DNA of 28,650 nucleotides from Chara braunii (taxonomy: Eukaryota; Streptophyta; Charophyceae; Charales; Characeae): NCBI GenBank assembly GCA_003427395.1, contig BFEA01001145.1:86978-115627 (forward strand), read 5' to 3'. A program made the translations under genes and the position numbers. Shown one piece after another: positions 18,222-27,159 of the stretch; positions within the stretch are counted from its first letter, which is position 1, and each line of letters starts with the position of its first letter. A model generated the notes under the pieces. It was given only the letters and a program-made list of their open reading frames with translations. It ran no database searches and was not told the origin of the DNA.

Positions 18222-18827
18222 AAGTTACAAAGAGAGAACCTGGGTGTATTTCAGAGAGTCGTGTGGGATATCGTGTCAGAACTCGGGCAAGGGCATATCG
18301 TTGTCATGGATCGAGCGTTTGCTGAAACGCACCTGTTTCAAATGTTGAAAAATGAAAAGGGCATCCTTGCCATTGGCCCTGTGAAGTTGCCATACACTTC
18401 AACACTGGAGGATGTGCGGTCATTGACACTGACTGCACCAGGAGATCCGTCGTCGGGACCGAGAGCACCAGAAGATGTGCGTGCCTCGAGNCGNANATTG
18501 TCCTTGCNTTTTCCATCGAGCCTTAGACTTTCTGGAGATGCACCGGTGGGTGCTGTAAAGTGGACACACACGCAAGCTCCACACACTGGGATGATTGCAT
18601 GCGTTTGGAAAGCCAAAGAGGACAAACAACCATATGCGTTCTTATCAACTTCCCACGGTTGTAAGCCCGTGAGGGACGTTACGATTGGAATAGGAGGGCA
18701 ACAAATTACTGTCGAGAAACCAGAATGTGTTTCCTTTTACTCGAAGCACTCAAGCGCCACCGATGCGTTCAACAGAATGTGTTTGGGGCGGATCGGTTGC
18801 GAGGAGTTCATGGTATCTCGAAGCTAG
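18222..18827 (+). CDS. piggyBac transposase segment with second and third catalytic Asp
   Basis: Directly after TGA 18219 the frame reads LGVFQRVVWDIVSELGQGHI, then VVMDRAF with the second catalytic Asp (18309) and FQMLKNEKGILAIGP. A Pro/Ser/Gly-rich loop containing four undetermined bases (18491-18508) follows, then GAVKW and YAFLSTSHGC, then YSKHSSATDAFNRM with the third Asp (18762). The loop makes the spacing between the second and third Asp about 50 residues longer than in the moth element. The segment ends at TAG 18825, next to the conserved WPRYMW. No ATG opens it; GTG at 18261 is not a plausible nuclear start. Confidence 0.75.
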   Translation, partial: KLQRENLGVFQRVVWDIVSELGQGHIVVMDRAFAETHLFQMLKNEKGILAIGPVKLPYTSTLEDVRSLTLTAPGDPSSGPRAPEDVRASXXXLSLXFPSSLRLSGDAPVGAVKWTHTQAPHTGMIACVWKAKEDKQPYAFLSTSHGCKPVRDVTIGIGGQQITVEKPECVSFYSKHSSATDAFNRMCLGRIGCEEFMVSRS

Positions 18828-19481
18828 TGGCCGAGGTATATGTGGGGAAGGTTGGACGCGGTAGTGACTAATGCGTACATCCTACATAAGAGTGGATCGT
18901 CTTCAATGTTGAGGCATGAGAACTTCTGTTTGGAGTTGCAGCGGGAACTGGTAGACATAGCAAAGGCTGCATGGTCGCTGCCGAGGCAACCGGTTTTGCG
19001 CATTTATCGTAGGGCTGGGCGGGGAACCTCGGTAGAAAACCCTTATCTGGGGAGGTTCACGGAGGCTCATTATCCGGGCCGAACCCCGTCAAAAGCAGGA
19101 AAGTCTCATCAGGCATTCAATTGTGTGGTGTGCTCATCGCTCGAAAAGCGAGGATACCTCGGGTGGACAAAAACTCGCACTAGTTACATGTGTCAGATAT
19201 GTGAAGAGTCGTTGTGTGCATCACCGTGTTTCAGACTCTTTCACCAGTATACCATAGACGGGTTTGATTTCAACTATCGACGTAGTACGCACACAGATGG
19301 AGGAAGAAAGAGAAAAAGAAGGACATTACAAGGTCAACATCTCCCTTTGGGAGCTGTGGTTAGAGGAGAGAAATTTCCAGTTGACTTGCCATACGAGGAC
19401 ACTATAATGGGCATAGGTGTGGAGAGGGAGGCCCAGGAAGAGGCCATGTTTGTGGCTTCTAGTGGGGATGGAAGCTCATGA
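18828..19481 (+). CDS. piggyBac transposase C-terminus with Cys-rich domain
   Basis: After TAG 18825 the frame continues WPRYMWGRLDAVVTNAYILH, the helix that closes the catalytic core in this family. Counting from the ATG at 18840, the Cys-rich domain is at C95, C98, C118, C121, C126, C130 and H135 (CVVC, CQICEESLC, CFRLFH), a cross-brace zinc-binding pattern. In characterised piggyBac enzymes this domain binds the transposon ends. A basic cluster RKRKRR (residues 156-161) is a likely nuclear localisation signal. An acidic tail follows to TGA 19479. Confidence 0.8.
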   Translation, partial: WPRYMWGRLDAVVTNAYILHKSGSSSMLRHENFCLELQRELVDIAKAAWSLPRQPVLRIYRRAGRGTSVENPYLGRFTEAHYPGRTPSKAGKSHQAFNCVVCSSLEKRGYLGWTKTRTSYMCQICEESLCASPCFRLFHQYTIDGFDFNYRRSTHTDGGRKRKRRTLQGQHLPLGAVVRGEKFPVDLPYEDTIMGIGVEREAQEEAMFVASSGDGSS

Positions 19482-19737
19482 AATCTCGAGCTGCAGTGCT
19501 TTTCAAAAGTTGGGCATGTACAGGGGATGAGTACAGCTTCACTGGTTTATACTGGAGATTAAAAGCAATATTGAGGATGCATAATTGATTTGTATTAACG
19601 AATAATAACAACATCGCTGATACGTACCACTTCATCACAGACACTTACTACTAGGAGTAACGATTTTGTTTGAACTTACATTTGCATTACAAAGTACAAT
19701 AGGATGAAAACAACCAATAATATTGTAATCGTCAACT
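19482..19737. other. 3' flank of the transposase frame
   Basis: AT-rich, with TTAA at 19593 (GTATTAACGAA). No AATAAA, no inverted copy of sequence 5' of the transposase and no GGG-TTAA end was found. Confidence 0.4.
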
Positions 19738-20202
19738 GATGCAGAATTCTTGCGAATGGACGGATGGAGATCTCGTGGATCATTGATGTGGGGTGTATTC
19801 TGTCCACAAGGGTGTGAGAAAATGCTGCACAGATACCTCACTCGTGAAGGCACGACGTTGACGATGTGCTCGCGGCAACAAGTCCTTAATTTCATTGTTA
19901 AGAGGTTGTGGAAAGTACCTGCAACAGCGATTGACATCTAGTTGTGGCGCGAGTGCAATTCGACAACTGTGCGGGATGAAATTTTAGAATACGCCATGAA
20001 ATCAGTGGAATGGGTGGCCGGCATCTTCGAAGATGCTGGCCTCGGGGCGGCTACGAGTGCTTACAATCCTTGCAATCAACAAACCTTTGTAAATCAGATT
20101 AATCTTTAACTTCTTAATGTGTTGGAGACATGCATGGACGCTGTAAATGATTTGTCAATGCATAAGGGTGAGGTACATTATGTCGTTACATTACATCGGT
20201 GA
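19738..20202 (+). pseudogene. Unrecognised decayed reading frame downstream of piggyBac
   Basis: After TAA 19726 one frame runs about 155 codons to TGA 20200, broken by TAG 19939 and TAA 20107. Residue use is varied and not driven by composition. Examples are WGVFCPQGCEKMLHRYL, SRQQVLNFIVKRLW, LEYAMKSVEWVAGIFEDAGL and LLNVLETCMDAVNDLS. The last two parts look alpha-helical. I do not recognise a family. It is in a different frame from the transposase and starts 257 bp after it, so it may be cargo of the same element, a degraded second gene, or a fragment of a host gene. First ATG: 19756. Confidence 0.4.
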
Positions 20203-20740
20203 CACTTTCGAGAAGACCCATGTTTAGAAACATGGTCAGACATGATGTCGAAGGAATTAATAGAAAGTAAAAAAGGAGCGGACGAAAATTAGTATTACCG
20301 CGCAACAGGAACAAACATATGTACCCAATTAGAAGGAATTCAAAAGAAAAGAAAAAAAAAACACAAAAGAGCAGTGCGGTCCAGAGACGGAGACAAAGTG
20401 AAAGATAACAAATGTAGGAAAAGAAAATGCAACAAAGGAAGAAGGAACAAATTAAAAAAAAGAAAAGGAGCTTGGAAGGAAAAAAAAGGAAAAAAAATAG
20501 CAAATAAGAGGTAAGAGAAAGATTAAGGAAAATATAAAGGGACGAGATTGCTTAGCACGTCATGGAAGCGACGCATGAGCTGGAATGGAAATATAACCCA
20601 AAGAGAGAGGGAAAAAAAAATGGTTTGAAGGAAACTGAAAAAGGAAGATGAAAATTTTGAAAGGCATATGAAGTTCATGTTATACATAGTATTCGGAAAT
20701 GATAATGGATGTAACATATTTCATAATAAAAAATCAGCTA
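20203..20740. other. Purine-rich stretch (A/G on + strand)
   Basis: Almost free of T from about 20240 to 20640, with many AAAAGAAAA runs. Frames stay open here on both strands because of composition alone. The frame of the previous entry stays largely open through this stretch (stops at 20296, 20515, 20524), which I do not count as coding evidence. Confidence 0.55.
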
Positions 20741-21039
20741 TTTTTTTATTTGGTCAATGTGAGGGAGGCTGTGGATGTAGGTTTGTGAGTATATTTCTGC
20801 TACTCTGTCTGTTTGTCTTCCAAAATGCCGAGAGCATAAACACGTGAAAGTGATGACATCAACACGTCAATGCACGTACATTAATCATCATTTTTTATTC
20901 GGTCAATGTGGGGGAGGCTGGGGATATACGTTTGTGAGCGTATTTCTGCTATTCTGTCTATTTGTCTTCCACAATGCCGAGAGCATAAACTCGTGAAAAT
21001 GATGACATCAACAAGTCAATGCACGTACATTAATCATCG
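20741..21039. repeat. 149-bp tandem duplication, two copies
   Basis: Copies at 20741-20890 and 20891-21039 both run from TTTTTTATT(T/C)GGTCAATGTG through GCCGAGAGCATAAAC to GCACGTACATTAATCATC. They differ at only about a dozen positions. Confidence 0.9.
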
Positions 21040-21098
21040 CTCGTCAACCAATACCTATTGTAACGCGCTTAGCAAAGGAAATGTTAATGTCAGCCTTA

Positions 21099-21100
<2 letters not shown>

Positions 21101-21142
<42 letters not shown>

Positions 21143-21160
21143 GCTTTCTCTCTCTCTCTC
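21101..21160. repeat. (TC)n microsatellite in two blocks
   Basis: TC dinucleotides at 21101-21139 and 21147-21160 around TTTTGCTT. Open frames through it are artefacts. Confidence 0.95.
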
Positions 21161-22591
21161 GAGATTTCCCTCTCCCTTTCTATGTCTTTGTATGTGTATG
21201 TGTGTGTCATTTTGTCTTCCATTAAGGTTTAGTAAGTTTTCAGGTCCAGTGGAGATCACTGTTTTTTTTTTGAACTACTGATTTGGAATAGGGTTCGGAC
21301 AAAAATTCACGTTACTGGGAATATTGGTGCGCGTGTGGACAAATGAGTATGTGGGTATGGATGTGGATCGAGATTTTGATCTGGATATTAGTTAGGATAT
21401 GGAGATAGAATGTAGTCAGTAACAACCTTTCATTGTATGATTGGTTTTGACATTCGGACAGGGCGCTGAATTGTTTTTCAACATAACATCATGATTGTTT
21501 GGTTAATGTCATAGATAAGTTCATTTTGCGAATCTCCTCTCATCAATGTTTTCATTATCTACAAAACAGGATCGGGGTTCCCACGCCCATAATGATATTG
21601 TTTTTTAAATTGTGCTTGGATGAACATGTCCAATAAGGAGGTTATGCTCAACGCAACAAATATGTTGTTGGTTTTTTTTTTTTTTTAATTACCATGTACA
21701 TGTCGGTTATAACTTTAAGATAGTATAGTGATTTTTTTATAAGTATGGTGTCATAAGCCCTCAACATAACATTAGAAGTGCTTTCTCTGATTTGATTATA
21801 TCTGCAATAAAACGCAGCACTGGACCTCGATTTTGATATGCATGTGGATGTGCATGTGGTTGTGCATATGGTTGTCGATCTCAATGAGACAGATCTCGGT
21901 CTAGACCCAAAAATGGATGAAGGTCTGGATATAACTTGTGGGTAAGGGGTCAATCGAGGTTTAAGCTCAAGCGATGTGTCTTTAGCCTCAGTTGTTTGTT
22001 TTCGTGTCATATTGGACACAGCTTGTTCATCCCCGTTTGTACATTCATGTTATTTTCAACAACGCGTTCGAGTCTCTATATCTAAGTTGATCTAATCTTA
22101 AAGGGTTCTAATAGTTTCCTCGTTTGAGTGCCTTGTCTGAGATGGATCTAGGTTCCAGAGGTTATGAATCTATTCGGGTAGTAATGCTTAGAGGTATGTC
22201 GAAAGTTCCCTAAAGCTTCAGGATGTGCTTCATGGCCCGTGATATAGTTGTGGTTTTGTATGTGATTTTCTCGCCTCGATCCGGTTTGCCATTGGCAGAC
22301 CACGACGACGAGTATGCTTTTCGATCACAATTCATTTGCAAATCAGTTTTTTTGTCTGTGTTGGGATCAGGGTTTGGGTAAGAGTGTCTGAGGGTCTCCA
22401 TGTAGTAAATGGTTTGCACATGGTAATGGTTAAGGTTCGACCCTCAATCCAATATCTACTCTTTTGGTCATGTCAGTGATATCTGAGGTCGTATAGATAC
22501 AAGTTGAGGTCTAGAGGTAAGTATCACGTCGGTGTGAACGTTGTTGTTGTGTGTGGAGTGGTGAGTGTGCGGGTTTGGTCGTGAGCCTGCA
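21161..22591. other. Degenerate satellite-like sequence, no gene
   Basis: Diverged copies of phrases from the 5093-8215 array occur, such as CCCGTTTGTACATTCATGTT followed by CAACAACGCGTTCGAGTC at about 22033-22075. Other phrases (GGATGTGGATCGAGATTTTG, CCATAATGATATTG) recur in 2057-3000 and 23230-23760. The - strand frames (21648-22019 and others) show no domain. Confidence 0.5.
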
Positions 22592-22800
22592 TACCGGGTG
22601 GATCATCTCAGTTCGGGTCAGGTTGAAGGTCGTGGTCTTCGAATGTGTCTGGGTTTGAGTGTGGGTCAGAGTCTGGATCTAGGTCTGGGTCGAGTTTGCG
22701 TCTGGGTCCGAGTTTGGGTCTGAGTCTGGGTTATGGTCACGGTCAGGGTCAGGATCAGGGTCAGGGTCAGGATTGTGGTTTTGGTCTGTCTCAAGGTTTG
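22592..22800 (+). repeat. Conserved header plus GGTC hexamer array
   Basis: ACCGGGTGGATCATCTCAG, then TTGAAGGTCGTGGTCTT, then GGGTC(T/A/C)/GGTCAG hexamers, with the densest run (GGTCAGGGTCAGGATCAGGG) near 22740-22775. Same layout as 12766, 25374 and 26881. Confidence 0.85.
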
Positions 22801-23820
22801 AGTTTATGTGTGCATCAGTCTCTTGTTCCGGGTTTGAGTTTTGGTCAAGGTTTACGGATGTGCAATTTGTCTCATGCCACAAGTTTTGTGAATGTCACGA
22901 GTTTTGGATTGCTTGTCCGACTGGTTGTTAGGCCATGTCTTTTTAACTTATATAAGTTGTGGACCAATGTGTTTATGGGTGAGAGTTTTCAAGTCCAAGT
23001 GACGTGACAATTTTCTTTGGCACTATGGGTTTTGGATGGGGTCCGGATATATATTTCACTTTTGTGGGAATGCAGATGCGGGTATGAATATGAATGTTGT
23101 TGGGATCTTCGTGTTGATTTCAATTAGGATCATGTTCATTGTACTGTTTAATTTCAACATAGTGTGATTGTAGTTTTGGTACTGTCGTCATCAACAAGGC
23201 ATCCGATCAATATATTGATATTCTTCGCATAACGACATCCGGGTTCCCCTCGTCCATAATGATGATGTTATGTCCAACGCAACATCGTTGTTCAAATGCA
23301 AATACGTTCGTTTTTCTTATATTTTTCGATTACTATTTAGATCTCGGTTGTATCATCAAGATAGGACAGAGTATACTTGATGAAGACCCAGGTGTTATCT
23401 TTAACATAGCGTCATTGACCCTCGACATGGCATTACGAGCCCTTTCCAGTTTTCATTATGATTGTAATAATACACAACATTGGACCTTAATGCGGACGCA
23501 CATGCGGATGTCCTTCTCAACTAGGATCCGTATGTGCATTTGGATCCGGAATGTAAATTGTTTGATTACTGTCTTCAAATCAACTTTCAATTCAAGTTAG
23601 GGTCGGATTTTGTCTGAATGAACTCTGATGCTATCTTCAACATAGCCTCACCCCCCCTTAACATGGGACTACAAGTTAGTTTTGATGATATCTTCAATAT
23701 AACACAACATCGGATCAAGGCTTCGATATATGTAGGAGACTGAGCCAGGGTTTAACTTGGAGCGATATGTCCTCAAGGAAAGGGTGCAGGTCTACATTTA
23801 AAATCTATGGTAACGACCAC
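22801..23820. other. Degenerate satellite-like sequence with palindromic words
   Basis: Contains CCATAATGATGATGTTATGT (23258), TCTTTAACATAGCG (23399) and the stem GCTAT-CTTCAAC-ATAGC at 23630-23646. A frame at 23259-23600 is open but without domain features. No gene is supported. Confidence 0.45.
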
Positions 23821-23836
23821 GTGTGTCTGTGTGTGT

Positions 23837-23922
<86 letters not shown>

Positions 23923-23923
23923 N

Positions 23924-24004
<81 letters not shown>

Positions 24005-24031
24005 TAGAGAGAGAGACAGAGAGAGAGAGGG
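23821..24031. repeat. (GT)n-(AG)n compound microsatellite, about 210 bp, with an N
   Basis: About 90 GT dinucleotides, with one undetermined base at 23923, followed by an imperfect AG tract from 24005. The same GT-then-AG order recurs at 24499, 26093 and 27630. Confidence 0.95.
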
Positions 24032-24179
24032 AGAAACTTCCATACTCTTCGTTATGTGTGTATCCTCGGTATGTGACCTATGCTTTTCCTTCTTAACACC
24101 CCATTCTTTTGTTCTTATTGGCGCCACTGCTTGTCCATTTAGGTCGAAGTCTCAATATCATTATTGAAGCTTCTTCAGT

Positions 24180-24255
24180 ATAGGAAGGTGAGTGGATTTC
24201 CACGGTTTGGGTATGCAACTTGTCGTTGTCTCGTCCAAGATTTAAAAAAAAAAAA
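24180..24255 (+). repeat. A-tailed short repeat, copy 1 (copy 2 at 24630-24700)
   Basis: AGGAAGGTGAGTGGATTTCC, then GTTTGGGTATGCAACTTG, ends in a 14-nt A run. 24630-24700 has AGGAAAGTGGATTTTTGTAG, then TTTGGGTATGCATGTTGCC, and ends in an 11-nt A run. The oligo(A) end shared by both copies would fit retroposition but is not proof. Confidence 0.6.
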
Positions 24256-24290
24256 AATTGATGGCATGGTCCCTGGCCATCCTGCAAATT

Positions 24291-24427
24291 CGTTATAGTT
24301 TCGAGCGTGTCAAATTTCTCGGGGAACCATCTTCAATCATGTACCGTAAAAATGTGAGTCGTTATAGTTTCGAGCGTGTCAAATTTCTCGGGGAACCATC
24401 TTCAATCATGTACCGTAAAAATGTGAG
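24291..24427 (+). repeat. Near-perfect 69-bp tandem duplication
   Basis: Copies start at 24291 and 24360 with CGTTATAGTTTCGAGCGTG. They are identical over 68 bases and differ at the last one. The length is 23 codons, so the + frame (RYSFERVKFLGEPSSIMYRK) is preserved across both copies. Confidence 0.95.
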
Positions 24428-24495
24428 GAGGGTAACTAGAACAATTAACGGAACACGAAAGAGGAGTCCGGATCTGCACTAGGACTTCGGTTTCA

Positions 24496-24498
<3 letters not shown>

Positions 24499-24529
<31 letters not shown>

Positions 24530-24543
24530 TGTGTGTGTGTGTC

Positions 24544-24606
<63 letters not shown>
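24499..24606. repeat. (GT)n-(AG)n compound microsatellite
   Basis: GT tract with CTGT and CCCGT interruptions to about 24586, then about 10 AG dinucleotides. Confidence 0.95.
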
Positions 24607-24839
24607 TCGGGATCTGGTCTGGGTCAGCGCAGGGAGGAAAGTGGATTTTTGTAGTTTGGGTATGCATGTTGCCTTTGTTTCGGCTGAGAAAAAAAAAAAT
24701 TGTCAACGAAGCCAACGAAGCGTTTGGGACCCAACATCGATGTTGACATCATAATGAGCGTTGCAGCATGATGTATATGTCGATTGCTATGTTAGACTTA
24801 ACACAGCGTACGTGTTTGGTGTGGGTTGCGGTCTTTGTT

Positions 24840-25373
24840 TGGATGATGGTCTTCATATGGCTGTGGGTCAGGGTCTTCTTCATGATCCTGGTCTGAGGTA
24901 GGCTCTTGGTAAGGGTGAGGGTCATGATGTGGATCAGGATCCTGGTTTTGGTTAGGCTTTTGTTCTGGCCATGGGTCTTAGTCTTGGTCAAGATCGTAGC
25001 ATAGATGAGGGTCATGGTCTGGATCAAGGTCTTGGTCTGGGTCAAGGTCTTGCTCTTGGTCAGGGTGCTGCTCTTCGTCACAGTCTAGGTCTAGGTCAGG
25101 ATCAGGGTCTGGGTGTTGGTGTGGGTCCGCGTCTGGGTCTTGGTGTGGGTGAAGGTATTTGTCTTGCTCTAGGTAAAGCTGTGGGTCATGGTCTTGCTTT
25201 CAGTCTAGACGAGGGTCTAGGTCAGGGTCATGTAGTGGTGAGGGTCATGGTTAAGGTCAGGGTCTTGGTTTGGGTCAGGGTCTTTATATGGATCATGGGG
25301 CAGGTTAGGTCTGGATCATGGTTGCGGTCAACGTCTTTGCCCGGGTCAAGGTCTTGGTCAGGCTGAGGGTTAG
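24840..25373 (+). repeat. GGTC(A/T)(G/T)G hexamer array, block A1
   Basis: Imperfect hexamers (GGTCTTGGTCAAGGTCTTGC and similar). 24980-25370 aligns with 26480-26880 of the next unit. Gly/Leu/Gln-rich frames (24971-25366) come from the 6-bp period. Confidence 0.85.
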
Positions 25374-25632
25374 GTTCCGGGTGGATCATCTCAGTTTGGG
25401 TCGGGTTGTGGGTCGTAGTATTAGACAGTGTGTGGGCTTGGGTGTGGGTTAAGGTCTGGGTCTCTGTTTGGGTCAGGGTAAGAGTTTGATTCTGGGTTAA
25501 GGTGAGGGTCTGGGTCTGGGTCAGATTCCGGGTCAGGGTCCGGGTCAGGGTCAGGGTCTGGGTCAAGGTCTGAGTCCGGGTTAGGGTCAGGGTGTGGGTC
25601 AGGGTCAGGGTCTTGTTCCGGGTCTGAGTTCA
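25374..25632 (+). repeat. Header plus G-rich hexamer array, block A2
   Basis: The header GTTCCGGGTGGATCATCTCA at 25374 leads into GGGTCA/GGGTCT/GGGTCC hexamers. Six GGG triplets sit exactly 6 bp apart at 25530, 25536, 25542, 25548, 25554 and 25560. On the - strand this reads as an Asp-Pro dipeptide frame. Confidence 0.9.
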
Positions 25633-25647
25633 TGGAATTTTCTTCTG

Positions 25648-25960
25648 GGACTTCGGACCGCGGTTCTGGACGGGGACGGTGACTTAGGATTCTTTTGGCC
25701 CTTCTCTTCGTGCAATCTCGCGTAAGACCCTGCACAAGGGACTCTCGATTGGGGCTCTCATTAGGACTGTGAACTAGGACTCCAAACTGGAACTCTTGAT
25801 CGGGACTCCACACCAGGTCTCTCGGTTGGGACTTTGGCTTGGTTTGTTAGAATGGGACTTTGCACAGGGACTAAGGATGGGGATTTTGGTCTGGTTTTCT
25901 AGAGAGGGACTTTGGACTAGGACTGTGGATTGGGATTTTTTCAATAACGTGTATAACGGC
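25648..25960 (+). repeat. GGGACT block, copy A
   Basis: From GGGACTTCGGACCGCGG to TTTTTTCAATAACGTGTATA. It is built of GGGACT(T/C)TGGATTGG-like subunits and differs from copy C (28337-28650) at about 17 of 313 positions by hand count. Confidence 0.9.
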
Positions 25961-25964
25961 CCTG

Positions 25965-25988
25965 CCCCCCCCCAAACACCCCCCCCCC
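25965..25988. repeat. Interrupted poly(C) tract
   Basis: Two C runs separated by AAACA. The equivalent C-rich tract in the next unit is at 27491-27516. Confidence 0.9.
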
Positions 25989-26092
25989 TTACATGCTAAT
26001 CATGTAGGGTCTTCATGTGAGGGTGTCTGGAACTATTAACGGAACACTGAAGAGGAGTCGGGACCTGCACTGGGACTTGGGTTTCAGACTTT

Positions 26093-26149
26093 GTGCGTGT
26101 GTGTGTGTATGTATGTGTGTGTGTGTATGTGTGTGTGTGTGTGTATGTG

Positions 26150-26220
<71 letters not shown>
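26093..26220. repeat. (GT)n-(AG)n compound microsatellite
   Basis: GT with several ATGT interruptions to 26152, then about 33 AG dinucleotides to 26220. Confidence 0.95.
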
Positions 26221-26223
<3 letters not shown>

Positions 26224-26349
26224 TCGTAGTTGTTGTTCTTTATGTGTGCCCTCGGTATCTCAACTATGCTTGTTCTTCCCAGCATCCTCTTTTTGTTGTT
26301 CTTACTGGTGCTATCGCCCGTCCAGTCAGGTTGAAGTCTCGATATTGTT

Positions 26350-26880
26350 ATTGAAGCTGGGTCAGGGTCTTGCTCAGGATCCTGGTCTAAGCTAGGCTCT
26401 TCGTCAGGGTGAGGGTCTTGGTGTGTATTAGGATCCTGGTTGGGGTCAGGGTCTTGTTCTGGTCATGGGTCTTGGTTTTGGTCAAGATCGTAGCATGGGT
26501 GAGGGTCTTGCTCTAGGTCAAGGTGTTGGTCTAGGTGAAGGTCTTGCTGTTGGTCAGGGTGCTGCTCTTCCTCAAGGTCTAGGTCTAGGTCAGGATCAGG
26601 GTTTGGGTGTTGGTGTGGGTCCGGGTCTGGGTCTTGGTGTGGGTGAAGGTCTTTGTCTTGCCCTAGGTCAAGGTCTTGGTCATGGTCTTGCTTTCAGTCT
26701 AGGCGAGGGTCTAGGTCAGGGTCATGGTGTGGGTCTTGGTAAAGGTCGGGGTCTTGGTTAAGGTCAGGGTCTTGGTCTGGGTCAGGGTCTTTATATTGAT
26801 CATGGAGCAGGTCAGGTCTGGTTCTTGGTCAGGGTCAATGTCTTTGTCCCGGTTAAGGTCTTGGTCGGGCTCAGGGACAA
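26350..26880 (+). repeat. GGTC hexamer array, block B1
   Basis: Homologous to block A1, including the unusual phrase GGTCAAGATCGTAGCAT at 26478 (also at 24987). Open Gly/Leu/Gln frames are repeat artefacts. Confidence 0.85.
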
Positions 26881-27141
26881 GTTCCGAGTGGATGATCTCA
26901 GTTTGGGTCGGCTTGAAGGTGGTGGTCTTAGAAAGTGTCTGGGTCTGGGTGTGGTTTGAGGTCTCGGTTTCTGTCTGGGTCAGGGTTTGGGTCTGATTCA
27001 GGGGCAGGGTCTGGGTCCAAGTCTGGGTCAGGGTCCGATCCCGGGTCAGGGTCTGGGTCTAGGTTTGAGTCGGGGTCAGGGTCACGGTCAGGGTCACGGT
27101 CAGGGTCAGGTTCGGGGTCAGGGTCTTCTTCCGAGTCTGAG
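26881..27141 (+). repeat. Header plus G-rich hexamer array, block B2
   Basis: The header GTTCCGAGTGGATGATCTCA at 26881 is followed by GGGTC hexamers to about 27125. Layout and length are as in block A2. Confidence 0.9.
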
Positions 27142-27159
27142 TTCATGGGACCTTCTTTT

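Larger units (their letters stand above)
16023..19481 (+). pseudogene. piggyBac-family transposase, full-length frame with three in-frame stops
   Basis: One reading frame of 1153 codons runs from ATG 16023 to TGA 19479 with no frameshift. It is broken only by TAA 17379, TGA 18219 and TAG 18825. In order it carries a long acidic, repetitive N-terminus, the DDE_Tnp_1_7-type catalytic region, and a C-terminal Cys-rich domain followed by a basic cluster. The three catalytic Asp of the family are present: FDERMIP at 18039, MDRAF at 18309 and TDAFNRM at 18762. Spacings are about 90 and 151 residues. piggyBac transposases cut and paste at TTAA sites in the nucleus. As it stands the copy cannot make a full protein without readthrough, recoding or RNA-level change. 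No terminal repeats were found, so element ends are unknown. Undetermined bases lie at 18491, 18494, 18496 and 18508. Confidence 0.88.

Noticed and set aside
17344-18260. Short GT-AG introns that would remove TAA 17379 or TGA 18219 (for example acceptor GTGTATTTCAG at 18255)
   Set aside because: The codons on both sides of each stop, including LGVFQRVV after 18219, fit the transposase family without removal, and donor sites are weak. This cannot be excluded without transcripts.
14630-20120. TTAA sites (14636, 15213, 19593, 20106) as piggyBac ends
   Set aside because: No pair of TTAA-adjacent sequences is inverted-complementary over even about 10 bp, so element ends were not called.
22434-22443. 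GGTTCGACCC, resembling a tRNA B box
   Set aside because: No A box at a suitable distance upstream and no cloverleaf could be folded around it.
24971-25366. Gly/Leu/Gln-rich plus-strand ORFs (also at 26465-26761 and 12702-12989)
   Set aside because: These are direct translations of the GGTC hexamer array with no non-repetitive part.
25421-25633. Minus-strand Asp-Pro dipeptide ORF (starts MNSDPEQDPDPDP), with a similar one at 26928-27146
   Set aside because: Both start and end at similar points, but the 6-bp repeat leaves two frames open per strand automatically. The shared edges follow from the unit duplication, and no independent coding sign is visible.
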